DNA from: Candidatus Uhrbacteria bacterium
GTDB lineage: Bacteria > Patescibacteriota > Patescibacteriia > 2-12-FULL-60-25
NCBI GenBank assembly: GCA_016222815.1
Contig: JACRQE010000003.1
Location: 1 to 64,000 of the forward strand
DNA length: 64,000 nt
Direction of reading: 5' to 3'
Shown: one piece after another, positions 39,923 through 50,382 of the stretch
How positions within the stretch are numbered: the stretch's first letter is position 1
Layout of the letters: each line of letters begins with the position of its first letter
Position numbers and translations under genes: made by a program
The notes under the pieces: model-generated
Told to the model about the DNA's origin: nothing
The model's input: only the letters and a program-made list of their open reading frames with translations
Databases searched by the model: none

Positions 39923-40741
39923 ATGGATGACGGCTCAGACCGGGTAATTACCAGAATTCCGAAACAGGAGACGCGCTCATCCGCGTCTCTTTGGTTTGTT
40001 GCCGCCTTCGGTCTCTTGGTTTTGCTGGGTGCTGGCTGCTCCAAGTCATCGGCTCCAGTCGTTTCGGTCCAAGACCAAAAAGTGAAGCAAATCATCCAAG
40101 ACACGGTCAACTCCAAAGATGTCCAGTCCACGGATGATGAAGTCGTGGAACCTGAAGATACCAAGGTTTATGTAGCGACGGATTACCCGATGACAGGAGA
40201 CTGTCTTGCTTCGACCATGCTTTGGGTTGTTTCCGAAGGGAAGAGCGTCGATTGGACTGGTTCTGCCTTCCCGGAACCAAGCCAGGATCTGAAGACTGCA
40301 CTTAACAAGAAAAGGCTTTGGCAGCTCTGTTTCTCCTCCAAAGAATCGGCATATTATTTTTCCATGGTAGCCGCGACCGGCACCCCAATCCTGGAGTTGC
40401 CATCCAAAGGCGCCCATGGCCAGAGTCATGTGTTCGGTTTTTGGAAGGGTAAAGGCTTCGGCAGCCAGAACGGCAAGGTCATGGTTTCGCCCGCGTTTTC
40501 AGCCCAAGGCGGGGGAGACGAATCATTCATCGAAAACCTCAAACTCATCCGGACAGCTTCCGGCTATGCCGTAACAGGCGACACCGGTGGTGGCGACGGT
40601 CCGAGTTGGTGGAATGCGATTGTCCGGTATGACGGACCGAGCAATAAGCTTAAAGTCGTGAAACAATGTGAGAATACCGGAGGATATCAGGACGAAACCG
40701 GCACAGAAATTCCGGAGAACCAAAACTGCAAGACTTTCTGA
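39923..40741 (+). CDS. Predicted lipoprotein inserted between rpsG and fusA
   Basis: In this 272-aa protein a 23-residue polar lead (MDDGSDRVITRIPKQETRSS) precedes a hydrophobic segment ending in the lipobox LLGAGC, then a Ser/Val linker. The mature part has several Cys and Gly/Trp-rich motifs (FGFWKGKGFGSQNGKVMV, GDTGGGDGPSWWNAIVRYD). No family is recognised. It starts 13 bases after the rpsG stop, so it should be cotranscribed with translation genes. An envelope lipoprotein at this place is unusual. Confidence 0.8.
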   Translation: MDDGSDRVITRIPKQETRSSASLWFVAAFGLLVLLGAGCSKSSAPVVSVQDQKVKQIIQDTVNSKDVQSTDDEVVEPEDTKVYVATDYPMTGDCLASTMLWVVSEGKSVDWTGSAFPEPSQDLKTALNKKRLWQLCFSSKESAYYFSMVAATGTPILELPSKGAHGQSHVFGFWKGKGFGSQNGKVMVSPAFSAQGGGDESFIENLKLIRTASGYAVTGDTGGGDGPSWWNAIVRYDGPSNKLKVVKQCENTGGYQDETGTEIPENQNCKTF

Positions 40742-40781
40742 AACTTAACGAATCTGTCATCCTCTACCAACAACAATCACT

Positions 40782-42872
<2,091 letters not shown>

Positions 42873-42879
42873 AAAAAAT

Positions 42880-42934
42880 GTAGGGGCGCGATTCATCGCG
42901 CCCTTTCGGTAGGGGCGGACCGATGTGTCCGCCC
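42880..42934. repeat. Two adjacent GTAG REP-like palindromes
   Basis: GTAGGGGCGCGATTCATCGC then, 5 bases after its CGCGCCC end, GTAGGGGCGGACCGATGTGT ending CCGCCC. They are in the same orientation at the boundary between the str operon and the restriction-modification locus. Confidence 0.8.
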
Positions 42935-42983
42935 TTCTGGTAGACGGAACGGGATTGGGGTAATATCGCCTTGATATTCCAAT

Positions 42984-44441
42984 ATGTTTGAACAAGCCTT
43001 CAAGAACATCGATTCTATCCTCCACACGGATTCCGGCTCGGCGACCGAGCTTGATTACGTTGAGCAAACTTCATGGATCCTGTTCCTGAAGTATCTGGAT
43101 GATCTGGAAGCGACCAAAAAGAAAGAGATGGCGCTGGCCGGCAAAAAATATGACTACATCCTCGATCCGCAATATCGCTGGGATGTTTGGGCGTGTCCAA
43201 AAGGCGCTGACGGTAAACTAGACCATCAAAAAGCGCTTGAAGGCGATGACCTTAAGGAATTCGTGAACCAGAAGCTTTTTCCATATCTCAAGAAATTCAG
43301 GGCCGAGGAACCGGATACAATAGAATATAAAATCGGCGAGATATTCAGCGAGCTGAAGAACAAGATCTCGAGCGGCTATAAGCTGCGCGAAATCCTGAAC
43401 ATCGTCGACGGCATGCACTTCCGGCTGTACGAAGAAAAGCACGAGTTGTCGCATCTGTACGAAGACAAGATCAGGAACATGGGCAACGCCGGACGGAATG
43501 GCGGGGAATACTACACGCCGCGTCCGCTAATCAAGACGATCGTCAAAGTCGTGGCGCCGAAGATCGGCCAAAAGATTTACGACGGCGCGTGCGGCTCGGC
43601 CGGGTTTTTGGTCGAAGCTTATAATTATCTGACCGAAAACCAGGCAAAGCTTTCGTCGAGCCAGATGGAAACGCTCCAAAAGAAAACGTTTTACGGCAAA
43701 GAGATAAAATCACTCGCGTACATCATCGGCATCATGAACATGATCCTGCACGGCATCGAAGCGCCGAACATCAGGCACATGAACAGCTTGGCCGAGAACA
43801 TCAACGACATCCAGGAGAAAGACCGCTTCGACGTGATCCTGGCCAATCCGCCGTTCGGCGCAGGCATCGGCCGCGAAATCCAGCAGAACTTCCCCATCAA
43901 AACCGGCGAAACGGCATTCTTATTCCTTCAGCACTTCATCAAGATACTCAAAGCCGGCGGCAAAGCGGGCATCGTCATCAAGAACACATTCCTGTCGAAC
44001 ACGGACAACGCATCCGTCAGCTTGCGCAAACTGCTGCTCGAAAGCTGTAACCTGCACACGATCCTCGACTTGCCGGGTGGCGCTTTCGCCGGCGCGGGCG
44101 TAAAGACCGTGGTCCTATTTTTCGAAAAGGGCGCGCCAACTAAAAAAGTCTGGTTCTACCAACTCAACCTCGCCCGTAACCTCGGCAAGACCAATCCGCT
44201 GAACGAAAAAGACCTGGCCGAATTCGTGGAACTCCAAAAGACCAAAGCGAATTCAGAAAATTCCTGGTCAGTGGACGTCAAAGATATCGATCAGGCGACG
44301 TTTGATCTGTCGGTTAAGAACCCGAATAAAGGCGAAGAGAAGAAGTTGAGGGAGCCGGGGGAGATATTGGAGGAGATGAGGAAACTCGATGATGAGACAA
44401 ATGTAGTTATTCAGGAAATCCGAAAAACAATCAATAATTAG
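42984..44441 (+). CDS. hsdM: Type I restriction-modification methyltransferase subunit M
   Basis: In this 485-aa N6-adenine methyltransferase the N-terminal helical HsdM domain begins MFEQAFKNIDSILHTDSGSA. The SAM site is GGEYYTPRPLIKTIVKVV with IYDGACGSAGFLVEAY, and the catalytic motif is FDVILANPPFGAG (NPPF). Works with HsdS to methylate, and with HsdR to restrict, a bipartite site. It has its own terminator, so the following genes use a separate promoter. GC content is close to the chromosomal surroundings. Confidence 0.96.
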   Translation: MFEQAFKNIDSILHTDSGSATELDYVEQTSWILFLKYLDDLEATKKKEMALAGKKYDYILDPQYRWDVWACPKGADGKLDHQKALEGDDLKEFVNQKLFPYLKKFRAEEPDTIEYKIGEIFSELKNKISSGYKLREILNIVDGMHFRLYEEKHELSHLYEDKIRNMGNAGRNGGEYYTPRPLIKTIVKVVAPKIGQKIYDGACGSAGFLVEAYNYLTENQAKLSSSQMETLQKKTFYGKEIKSLAYIIGIMNMILHGIEAPNIRHMNSLAENINDIQEKDRFDVILANPPFGAGIGREIQQNFPIKTGETAFLFLQHFIKILKAGGKAGIVIKNTFLSNTDNASVSLRKLLLESCNLHTILDLPGGAFAGAGVKTVVLFFEKGAPTKKVWFYQLNLARNLGKTNPLNEKDLAEFVELQKTKANSENSWSVDVKDIDQATFDLSVKNPNKGEEKKLREPGEILEEMRKLDDETNVVIQEIRKTINN

Positions 44442-44480
44442 AGTTTTTTATGTCTGGAGACTTACTCCTTACATTATGAG

Positions 44481-44507
44481 AAAAAATCCTTATAAAATAA
44501 GGATTTT
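44481..44507 (+). terminator. Terminator after hsdM
   Basis: AAAAATCCTTAT and ATAAGGATTTTT. Confidence 0.8.
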
Positions 44508-44572
44508 TGTTATGTAAGGATAGAATTCTGAAAATAATTAACCCCTCAATGAAAGTAATTTTCAAGCAATAT

Positions 44573-44601
44573 TTGACAAAATTTGAGAATAAATTTACAA
44601 T
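44573..44601 (+). promoter_or_regulatory. Promoter of the AT-rich trio and hsdS
   Basis: TTGACA, a 17-base spacer and TACAAT, in AT-rich DNA. No SD precedes the first ATG. Confidence 0.75.
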
Positions 44602-44633
44602 GGTCTTATTAATCATTCCGGATAACCAAAATT

Positions 44634-45026
44634 ATGACAAATACAGACCCATTACAAAAACTCTTAGTTAGCGAGTCGCAGGCGGTAGACAGGCAGGAGC
44701 TCGCGGATTTGTTGTCACCCTATCTGTCAATAAATAAAGAGACGCGTTCATTTGACTTTGCGGGTAAGTTTGGAGAACTCCAGAATGCTGAAAAGCTGCT
44801 TATTCTTTTTGCTGCAATTAAGGCGAGAAGTCTTGTTTTTGGCACAGATGACAAGGTGACGCCTTCTGAAATAATTAAAATGGATTTCGCACCTGTAGGC
44901 AGTATAAAGGTTACGCTTAAGAAGCTTTTAGAATCGAGAGACATAAAGTCAGAAAATGGGAAATATTCCTTGCCAAATTATAAACTCGCGCAAGTTGTTG
45001 CGAGATTTAAGAAATTAGAAAAATAA
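44634..45026 (+). CDS. Unknown protein of the RM island, winged-helix-like, 130 aa
   Basis: No family is certain. The N-terminus MTNTDPLQKLLVSESQAVDR is helical. The second half (VTPSEIIKMDFAPVGSIKVT, LKKLLESRDIKSENGKYSLP) has the helix-turn-helix then beta-hairpin pattern of a winged helix. AT-rich codon use sets it off from chromosomal genes. It is first of three genes leading into hsdS, one base before the next. Confidence 0.65.
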   Translation: MTNTDPLQKLLVSESQAVDRQELADLLSPYLSINKETRSFDFAGKFGELQNAEKLLILFAAIKARSLVFGTDDKVTPSEIIKMDFAPVGSIKVTLKKLLESRDIKSENGKYSLPNYKLAQVVARFKKLEK

Positions 45027-45027
45027 T

Positions 45028-45429
45028 ATGGAGAATCTTGATCTTGAACGAAGAGTGGCGTTACTTGAGGAGCGCCTTGCGAAGTTTGAGGAAGCTGCCT
45101 TGAAGCCATTTATTGTGCAGCCGTCGGAGACAAAGAAAATTTCTATTAAGGAATTCATAATGACGAAGAAACTTGACGACGATGTAAAGCGTACATTGGC
45201 CATTGCGTACTTTATTGAAAATATTGAAAATATTAAGCCTTTCAATGCAGACGATTTGAAGAAGGCTTTCCGTTCGGCAAAAATGCAAACACCTACAAAC
45301 ATTAATGATAAGATAAATATGAATATCCGTGCTGGTCGTATTATGGAAGTTGATGAAAAAAAAGAATCTAAAAAAGCTTGGGAACTTACCGCGACGGGCG
45401 AATCTTTCGTCGAGGACATGGGTAAATAG
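45028..45429 (+). CDS. Unknown protein of the RM island, coiled-coil plus winged-helix-like, 133 aa
   Basis: The N-terminal coiled coil (MENLDLERRVALLEERLAKF) suggests oligomerisation. The rest (TLAIAYFIENIENIKPFNAD, DLKKAFRSAKMQTPTNINDK, then WELTATGESFVEDM) resembles a winged-helix domain ending in a helix. Its layout parallels the preceding gene, so the pair may be distant paralogues or partners. AT-rich; no SD. Function unknown. Confidence 0.65.
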   Translation: MENLDLERRVALLEERLAKFEEAALKPFIVQPSETKKISIKEFIMTKKLDDDVKRTLAIAYFIENIENIKPFNADDLKKAFRSAKMQTPTNINDKINMNIRAGRIMEVDEKKESKKAWELTATGESFVEDMGK

Positions 45430-45432
45430 TTT

Positions 45433-46116
45433 ATGGTAGTTTCACGCAATGATAAAAAGAAATCAGCAAAAAATGCCACAGTAGCTCTTGATTTATTGTG
45501 GAACGAGGGATTTTTCAAGAGTTGGCAGAGCCTTCCTACGATTGTTGTTGAACTTGGTGAACGGGGGAACAATTTTTCTTCTGTGGAAATTTGTAAAGCA
45601 CTTTTACGGACAAAATACTTGACTCGACGCGGAAAAAGAGGCGCTTATGAATATATTCAGAAAATGGATGCAATACGTAAAGAAGTTGAGGACGTTGAAC
45701 ATGATTTATTTCCCGTCGATCTTGTGGTTAAATTTGGGAAAAAATTTAATACAGAGATTACGGATCTCAGGCTTAACTTTGGAAAAAGCGGAAATTGTAC
45801 CGCCTTTCTTTTGCGGAAAATTCTGGAAAAAGCAATCTTTTTAGCTTTTGCCAAAAACGGCAATACAACGAATCTGGAAGACAGGAGCGGTACTGGTAGG
45901 TTGATTGGTTTGGAAGCTATGTTGGATACCGCCGCACGGGAGAAGGTCGGTGGAATCCCATTCCTACTGCCTAGAACCGCAGAAAAGATAAGGGGCGCCA
46001 AGTTTCTTGGCGATACATCAGCGCATAATCCGTTGGCTAATGTTGACATGGAAACCATTTTACCTCAAATGCCATTTGTTATTACGGCTTATAAAGAACT
46101 AGCTGAAAGATTATGA
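45433..46116 (+). CDS. Unknown protein of the RM island, DUF4145-like C-terminus, 227 aa
   Basis: The N-terminal half has helix-turn-helix character (NNFSSVEICKALLRTKYLTR). The C-terminal half (FLLRKILEKAIFLAFAKNGN, then AEKIRGAKFLGDTSAHNPLA) follows the 'aR..lE..l......l..ir..GN.aAH' pattern of DUF4145/HEPN-like helical domains often found in defence loci. The catalytic HEPN motif Rx4-6H is not clearly present. Its stop overlaps the hsdS start (ATGA), so it is tied to production of the specificity subunit. Confidence 0.6.
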   Translation: MVVSRNDKKKSAKNATVALDLLWNEGFFKSWQSLPTIVVELGERGNNFSSVEICKALLRTKYLTRRGKRGAYEYIQKMDAIRKEVEDVEHDLFPVDLVVKFGKKFNTEITDLRLNFGKSGNCTAFLLRKILEKAIFLAFAKNGNTTNLEDRSGTGRLIGLEAMLDTAAREKVGGIPFLLPRTAEKIRGAKFLGDTSAHNPLANVDMETILPQMPFVITAYKELAERL

Positions 46117-47306
46117 CTTGGCAAAGAAAAAAACTTGGTGAGGTTTGTGTAGTTGGTGCTGGTAATTCAGCGCCACAAAAAATGGAGTTTTTTGTTGATG
46201 GAAAATATCCATTTTTTAGAACTTCTGATGTCGGTGCTATCCACTTAGGGGAAATTTTAGAAGCTGCGGATCATTTAAATGATAAGGGCATAAAAAATCT
46301 AAGATTAGTAAAAAAAGGTACCATCTTGTTTCCTAAAAGCGGCGCTTCAACGTTTTTGGATCATAGGGTTATCATGGGCGTTGATGGATATGTCTCCAGT
46401 CATTTAGCTACAATTGCAACAGATGAAAGAATTTTAGACAGTAGATTTTTGTTTTATTTCTTGCAAGGGATACGTGCCCGAGACCTGATTCAGGACCATG
46501 GATATCCTTCATTAAACCTACCGGTTATCAGCGGGATCCAAATCCCTCTCCCGCCCCTTCCTGACCAACTCCGCATCGTCAAAACTCTCGACTCGATTTT
46601 TGAGAAAGTTTCTCTTGCGAAACAAAACGTCGAAAAGAATCTGCAAAACTCCCGCGAGCTTTTTGAATCGTATCTGCAAAAAATATTCGCGAACCCGGGG
46701 CAGGGGTGGGAGGAGATAGATTTTGGGGACATTATTCTTGAAGTTAGGACCGGGCCTTTTGGGAGTGCGTTGCACAAATCGGATTATGTTGAGGAGGGTG
46801 TTCCGGTGATTAACCCACAAAATATTGTTGATGGAACAATTTTACCACGCGGCAAAACAAATGTTTCAGAAGCCACGAAACGGCGACTGTCGCAATATGT
46901 TTTAAGAAAAAATGATATTATTCTAGCTCGACGAGGTGAGATGGGGAGGTGTGCACTCGTTACAAATAAAGAGGCTGGCTGGCTATGTGGCACTGGCAGC
47001 TTATTGATTAGATTAAAAAGCGAAGCAGACGTTCGCTTCTTACTCTTGGTGCTTCAATCCGCCCGTGTAAGTGAGGAGCTCGAAGAGAAAGCGATCGGGG
47101 CTACGATGAGCAATTTGAACCAAGGAATATTAAATTCTTTGAAAATTGTTTTGCCGCCTTTTGCAGTGCAATGCTCAATCGTCACCAAGCTCGACGCCCT
47201 CTCCGCCGAAACCAAAAAGCTTGAAGCGGTCTACACGCAAAAACTTGCCGATTTTGAAGAATTAAAGAAATCCGTGCTGAATAAGGCTTTTAGCGGGGAG
47301 TTGTAA
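46113..47306 (+). CDS. hsdS: Type I restriction-modification specificity subunit S
   Basis: This 397-aa protein has two target-recognition domains, each followed by a conserved helix: NLPVISGIQIPLPPLPDQLR leading to LDSIFEKVSLAKQNVEKNLQ, and NLNQGILNSLKIVLPPFAVQ leading to LDALSAETKKLEAVYTQKLA. The recognition domains are AT-rich, while the conserved helix DNA (about 46.53-46.72 kb and after 47.17 kb) matches the GC-rich chromosome. This looks like exchange of recognition domains by recombination. Target sequence cannot be predicted. Confidence 0.94.
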   Translation: MTWQRKKLGEVCVVGAGNSAPQKMEFFVDGKYPFFRTSDVGAIHLGEILEAADHLNDKGIKNLRLVKKGTILFPKSGASTFLDHRVIMGVDGYVSSHLATIATDERILDSRFLFYFLQGIRARDLIQDHGYPSLNLPVISGIQIPLPPLPDQLRIVKTLDSIFEKVSLAKQNVEKNLQNSRELFESYLQKIFANPGQGWEEIDFGDIILEVRTGPFGSALHKSDYVEEGVPVINPQNIVDGTILPRGKTNVSEATKRRLSQYVLRKNDIILARRGEMGRCALVTNKEAGWLCGTGSLLIRLKSEADVRFLLLVLQSARVSEELEEKAIGATMSNLNQGILNSLKIVLPPFAVQCSIVTKLDALSAETKKLEAVYTQKLADFEELKKSVLNKAFSGEL

Positions 47307-47323
47307 TGGTCGTGTAGTCGACT

Positions 47324-47352
47324 TTGACCACATTGAGGAATAAAGGTATATT
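47324..47352 (+). promoter_or_regulatory. Promoter of hicBA-hsdR, leaderless
   Basis: TTGACC, a 17-base spacer and TATATT, 6 bases before the hicB-like ATG. Confidence 0.7.
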
Positions 47353-47358
47353 CAAATC

Positions 47359-47727
47359 ATGAAAAATGCCAAGCATTTAGGAGAAGCGACCGTTTTTATC
47401 TATCCGAGCAAAGATAGATATATTGGCGTTTGTCTTGAGCTCGATTTGATTGACGAGGATAGCGATAGGGATATTTTAGTCGATCGGATGAAGCGACGCG
47501 TCGAATCCTATGTCGCCTTCATTCACAAGAAGAATTACGACGATTCTCTCCTGAATCGGCCAGCTCCGAAAAAGTACTGGAACAAGTTCTACCAATTCCT
47601 CAGCCTGATGAAAGAAGAAGAGAAAAAGCACATCCGTTCGACGACGGCTCCAGCTAGCAGGCCCGCGGCTTCGTCGACCAGGGATTTTTTCGTATCACGA
47701 CGGAGCCTGGTGTGTGAGCCTGCATAA
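47359..47727 (+). CDS. hicB: HicB-like antitoxin
   Basis: In this 122-aa protein the N-terminal ~55 residues (GEATVFIYPSKDRYIGVCLE, then a segment ending RVESYVAFI) follow the partial-RNase-H fold of HicB: a strand with 'Y.a.c.EL', then a helix. The C-terminus is charged and then Ser/Arg-rich, without a clear ribbon-helix-helix or HTH DNA-binding domain, so autoregulation is uncertain. It is one base before the HicA-like gene. Confidence 0.6.
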   Translation: MKNAKHLGEATVFIYPSKDRYIGVCLELDLIDEDSDRDILVDRMKRRVESYVAFIHKKNYDDSLLNRPAPKKYWNKFYQFLSLMKEEEKKHIRSTTAPASRPAASSTRDFFVSRRSLVCEPA

Positions 47728-47728
47728 T

Positions 47729-47959
47729 ATGGTGGCTCGACTGGCTCCGCTGCATCCGACGAAAATCGAGAAGAAGTTGAAACGTTTAGGTTTTTCTTTG
47801 GATCACGTGGATGGCAGTCTGAGATATTTTGTGAGGATTAAAGACGGCAAGACCTGGGTCGTCCAGGTCCATTTTCATCCCGAAGAGAAAGGGCTTGATG
47901 TGATAACGTCTATTTTGAGGACTGGAGGAATCTCACGCGATGAATGGTTGAACGCTTGA
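47729..47959 (+). CDS. hicA: HicA-like protein (possible toxin, active His replaced)
   Basis: This 76-aa dsRBD-like small protein reads LHPTKIEKKLKRLGFSLDHV, GSLRYFVRIKDGKTWVVQVH and LDVITSILRTGGISRDEWLN, matching HicA ('l...l.k.Gf....GSH.........v..H..kel..g....Il...gis..ef'). The catalytic His of GSH is replaced by Leu (GSLRYF), so mRNA-cleaving activity may be lost. The ATG is preferred to a GTG five codons upstream. hsdR starts inside its last codons. Confidence 0.65.
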   Translation: MVARLAPLHPTKIEKKLKRLGFSLDHVDGSLRYFVRIKDGKTWVVQVHFHPEEKGLDVITSILRTGGISRDEWLNA

Positions 47960-50307
47960 CTTGTATGAACGAAGCCGAAACCCGGGCGGAACTGATTGAC
48001 CCTAAACTCAAGGCGAGCGGTTGGGGCGAGGTCGAGGGATCGAAAGTCCTGCGCGAATTCCATATAACCGACGGCAAAATCTTGCCCGGCGGCAAACGTA
48101 GTCCTGCTGAACGGGCGGATTATGTTTTGGTCTACAAAAACCGCAAGATCGGTGTCGTGGAAGCCAAGGCTGACGGCGAGACGGTGGGCGAGGGCGTGGC
48201 GCAGGCCAAAGGTTACGCGCAGAAACTGCGGATCGATTACGCTTACTCGACCAACGGCAAAGGCATCTACGAAATGTCGATGAAGTCCGGCCGCGAAGGG
48301 GATGTTGACCGTTTTCCCACGCCGGATGAATTGTGGAGCAAGACTTTTTCGGACCAAAACGCATGGAAAGATAAATTTGATGCCGTGCCTTTCGAGAGCG
48401 TGGGCGGCACGAAGTCGGCGCGTTATTACCAAGAGATCGCCGTCAACAATACGCTCGACGCCATCGCCGAAGAAAAACAGCGCATCCTGCTGACGCTCGC
48501 GACCGGAACCGGCAAGACGTTCATCGCGTTTCAAATCGCGTGGAAGCTTTTCCAAACACGCTGGAACCTGAAGCGCAACGGCCAGCGCCGCCCGCGCATC
48601 TTGTTCTTGGCCGACAGGAACATCTTGGCCGACCAGGCGTTCAATTCCTTCTCGTCATTCGCGGAGGATGCCTTGGTGCGCATCAATCCTTTGGACATCC
48701 GCAAAAAGGGAGGAGTGCCGAAGAACGGCAGCGTTTTCTTCACCATCTTCCAGACTTTCATGAGCGGCAAGGACAATTCCCCGTATTTCGGCGACTATCC
48801 GCCGGACTTTTTCGATTTCATCGTCATCGACGAGTGTCATCGCGGCGGCGCGAACGACGAAGGCAATTGGCGCGGCATCCTGGAATATTTTTCTCCCGCG
48901 GTCCAACTCGGCTTGACGGCCACGCCGAAACGCAAAGACAACGTGGACACATACCGATATTTCGGCGAACCGGTCTACATTTATTCGTTGAAAGAAGGCG
49001 TGAACGACGGATTCTTGACGCCTTTCAAAGTGAAGCGCATCAAGACGACGCTCGACGATTACGTCTACACGTCAGATGACCAAATCATCGAAGGCGAAGT
49101 GGAAGAGGGGAAAATCTACGAAGAAGCTGATTTCAATAAGATAATCGTTATCAAGGAACGCGAAGCCAAGCGCGTGCGCGTCATGATCGATGACATCAAC
49201 CAACAAGATAAGACAATCGTCTTTTGCGCCACCCAGGACCACGCGGCCGCGGTGCGCGATTTGATCAATCAGTACGCGGAAAGTCGCGACCCGAACTACT
49301 GCGTACGTGTGACCGCGAACGACGGCGCGCGCGGCGAGCAGTTCCTCCGCGAGTTCCAGGATAACGAAAAGACCATCCCGACGATCCTCACGACCTCGCA
49401 GAAACTTTCGACTGGCGTTGATGCACGCAACATCCGCAACATAGTTTTGATGCGTCCGGTCAATTCGATGATTGAGTTCAAGCAAATCATCGGCCGCGGC
49501 ACGCGGCTCTTCGACGGGAAAGAATATTTCACGATCTACGATTTCGTCGATGCCTATCATCATTTTTCCGATCCGGAATGGGACGGCGAGCCAGTGGAAA
49601 TATCGACAGAAAAAGAATCCATATCGAAGCAGAAAGAAGAGAAGGTAAGCAATCCATTCTCGAATCAACCTGAACCGGAAGAGCGGGAAGAACCAAGAAT
49701 AAAACTAAAGATAAAACTGCGTGACGGCAAAGAGCGCGAGATCCAGCACATGATCTCGACGTCATTTTGGAGTGCGGACGGCAAACCGGTTTCCGTCCAG
49801 GAATTCATGGACAATATGTTCGGAGCCATGCCGGAATTCTTCAAGAGTGAGGATGAATTGCGGAAGATTTGGTCGAGTCCGACCACGCGGAAAACTTTCT
49901 TGGATAAGATCGCGGCCATCGGATACGGTCCGGATGAGTTGGAGGTGCTCCAAAAAATGATCGACGCGGAAAACAGCGATTTGTTCGACGTTTTAAGTTA
50001 TGTTTCGTTTTTGACCAAACCGATCTCCCGCTTGGAAAGAGTCGAGCGGTCAAGGGACAGGATTCTTGATGACTTGGACGAAAAACAAAAAGAGTTCTTG
50101 GATTTCGTCTTGTCGAAATACGAAGAAAAGGGCGTAGAGGAGCTGGATGAAGAGAAGCTGCCGATTCTGCTGAATTTGAAATACCAGGCCATTGCCAATG
50201 CGGAACTGTCGCTCGGCGATGTCGAAAAGATCCGCACGCTATTCTTCTCCTTCCAGAAGGATCTTTACGCAAAACATAGCAACACGAAGCGCGAGTTGGT
50301 GCATTGA
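47944..50307 (+). CDS. hsdR: Type I restriction enzyme subunit R
   Basis: This 787-aa protein has an N-terminal nuclease domain (RADYVLVYKNRKIGVVEAKA, PD-(D/E)xK type), helicase motif I LATGTGKTFIAF, motif II VIDECHRGG, motif III LGLTATPKRKD, and motif VI FKQIIGRGTRLFDG. The C-terminal helical part should dock onto M and S. EcoEI/EcoR124-like length. The first ATG lies within the hicA-like gene; MNEAETR seven codons later is an alternative start. Cotranscription with HicBA places restriction under that promoter. Confidence 0.95.
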   Translation: MVERLTCMNEAETRAELIDPKLKASGWGEVEGSKVLREFHITDGKILPGGKRSPAERADYVLVYKNRKIGVVEAKADGETVGEGVAQAKGYAQKLRIDYAYSTNGKGIYEMSMKSGREGDVDRFPTPDELWSKTFSDQNAWKDKFDAVPFESVGGTKSARYYQEIAVNNTLDAIAEEKQRILLTLATGTGKTFIAFQIAWKLFQTRWNLKRNGQRRPRILFLADRNILADQAFNSFSSFAEDALVRINPLDIRKKGGVPKNGSVFFTIFQTFMSGKDNSPYFGDYPPDFFDFIVIDECHRGGANDEGNWRGILEYFSPAVQLGLTATPKRKDNVDTYRYFGEPVYIYSLKEGVNDGFLTPFKVKRIKTTLDDYVYTSDDQIIEGEVEEGKIYEEADFNKIIVIKEREAKRVRVMIDDINQQDKTIVFCATQDHAAAVRDLINQYAESRDPNYCVRVTANDGARGEQFLREFQDNEKTIPTILTTSQKLSTGVDARNIRNIVLMRPVNSMIEFKQIIGRGTRLFDGKEYFTIYDFVDAYHHFSDPEWDGEPVEISTEKESISKQKEEKVSNPFSNQPEPEEREEPRIKLKIKLRDGKEREIQHMISTSFWSADGKPVSVQEFMDNMFGAMPEFFKSEDELRKIWSSPTTRKTFLDKIAAIGYGPDELEVLQKMIDAENSDLFDVLSYVSFLTKPISRLERVERSRDRILDDLDEKQKEFLDFVLSKYEEKGVEELDEEKLPILLNLKYQAIANAELSLGDVEKIRTLFFSFQKDLYAKHSNTKRELVH

Positions 50308-50316
50308 GTGCTGGCG

Positions 50317-50345
50317 TTGACACTCGACGCGATTTTTGGTAAGCC
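50317..50345 (+). promoter_or_regulatory. Possible promoter of the orphan pair
   Basis: TTGACA, a 17-base spacer and TAAGCC (weak -10). Confidence 0.45.
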
Positions 50346-50382
50346 GAAGCCAGTTCATTCCACGAAGAGAGGAACAATCATC

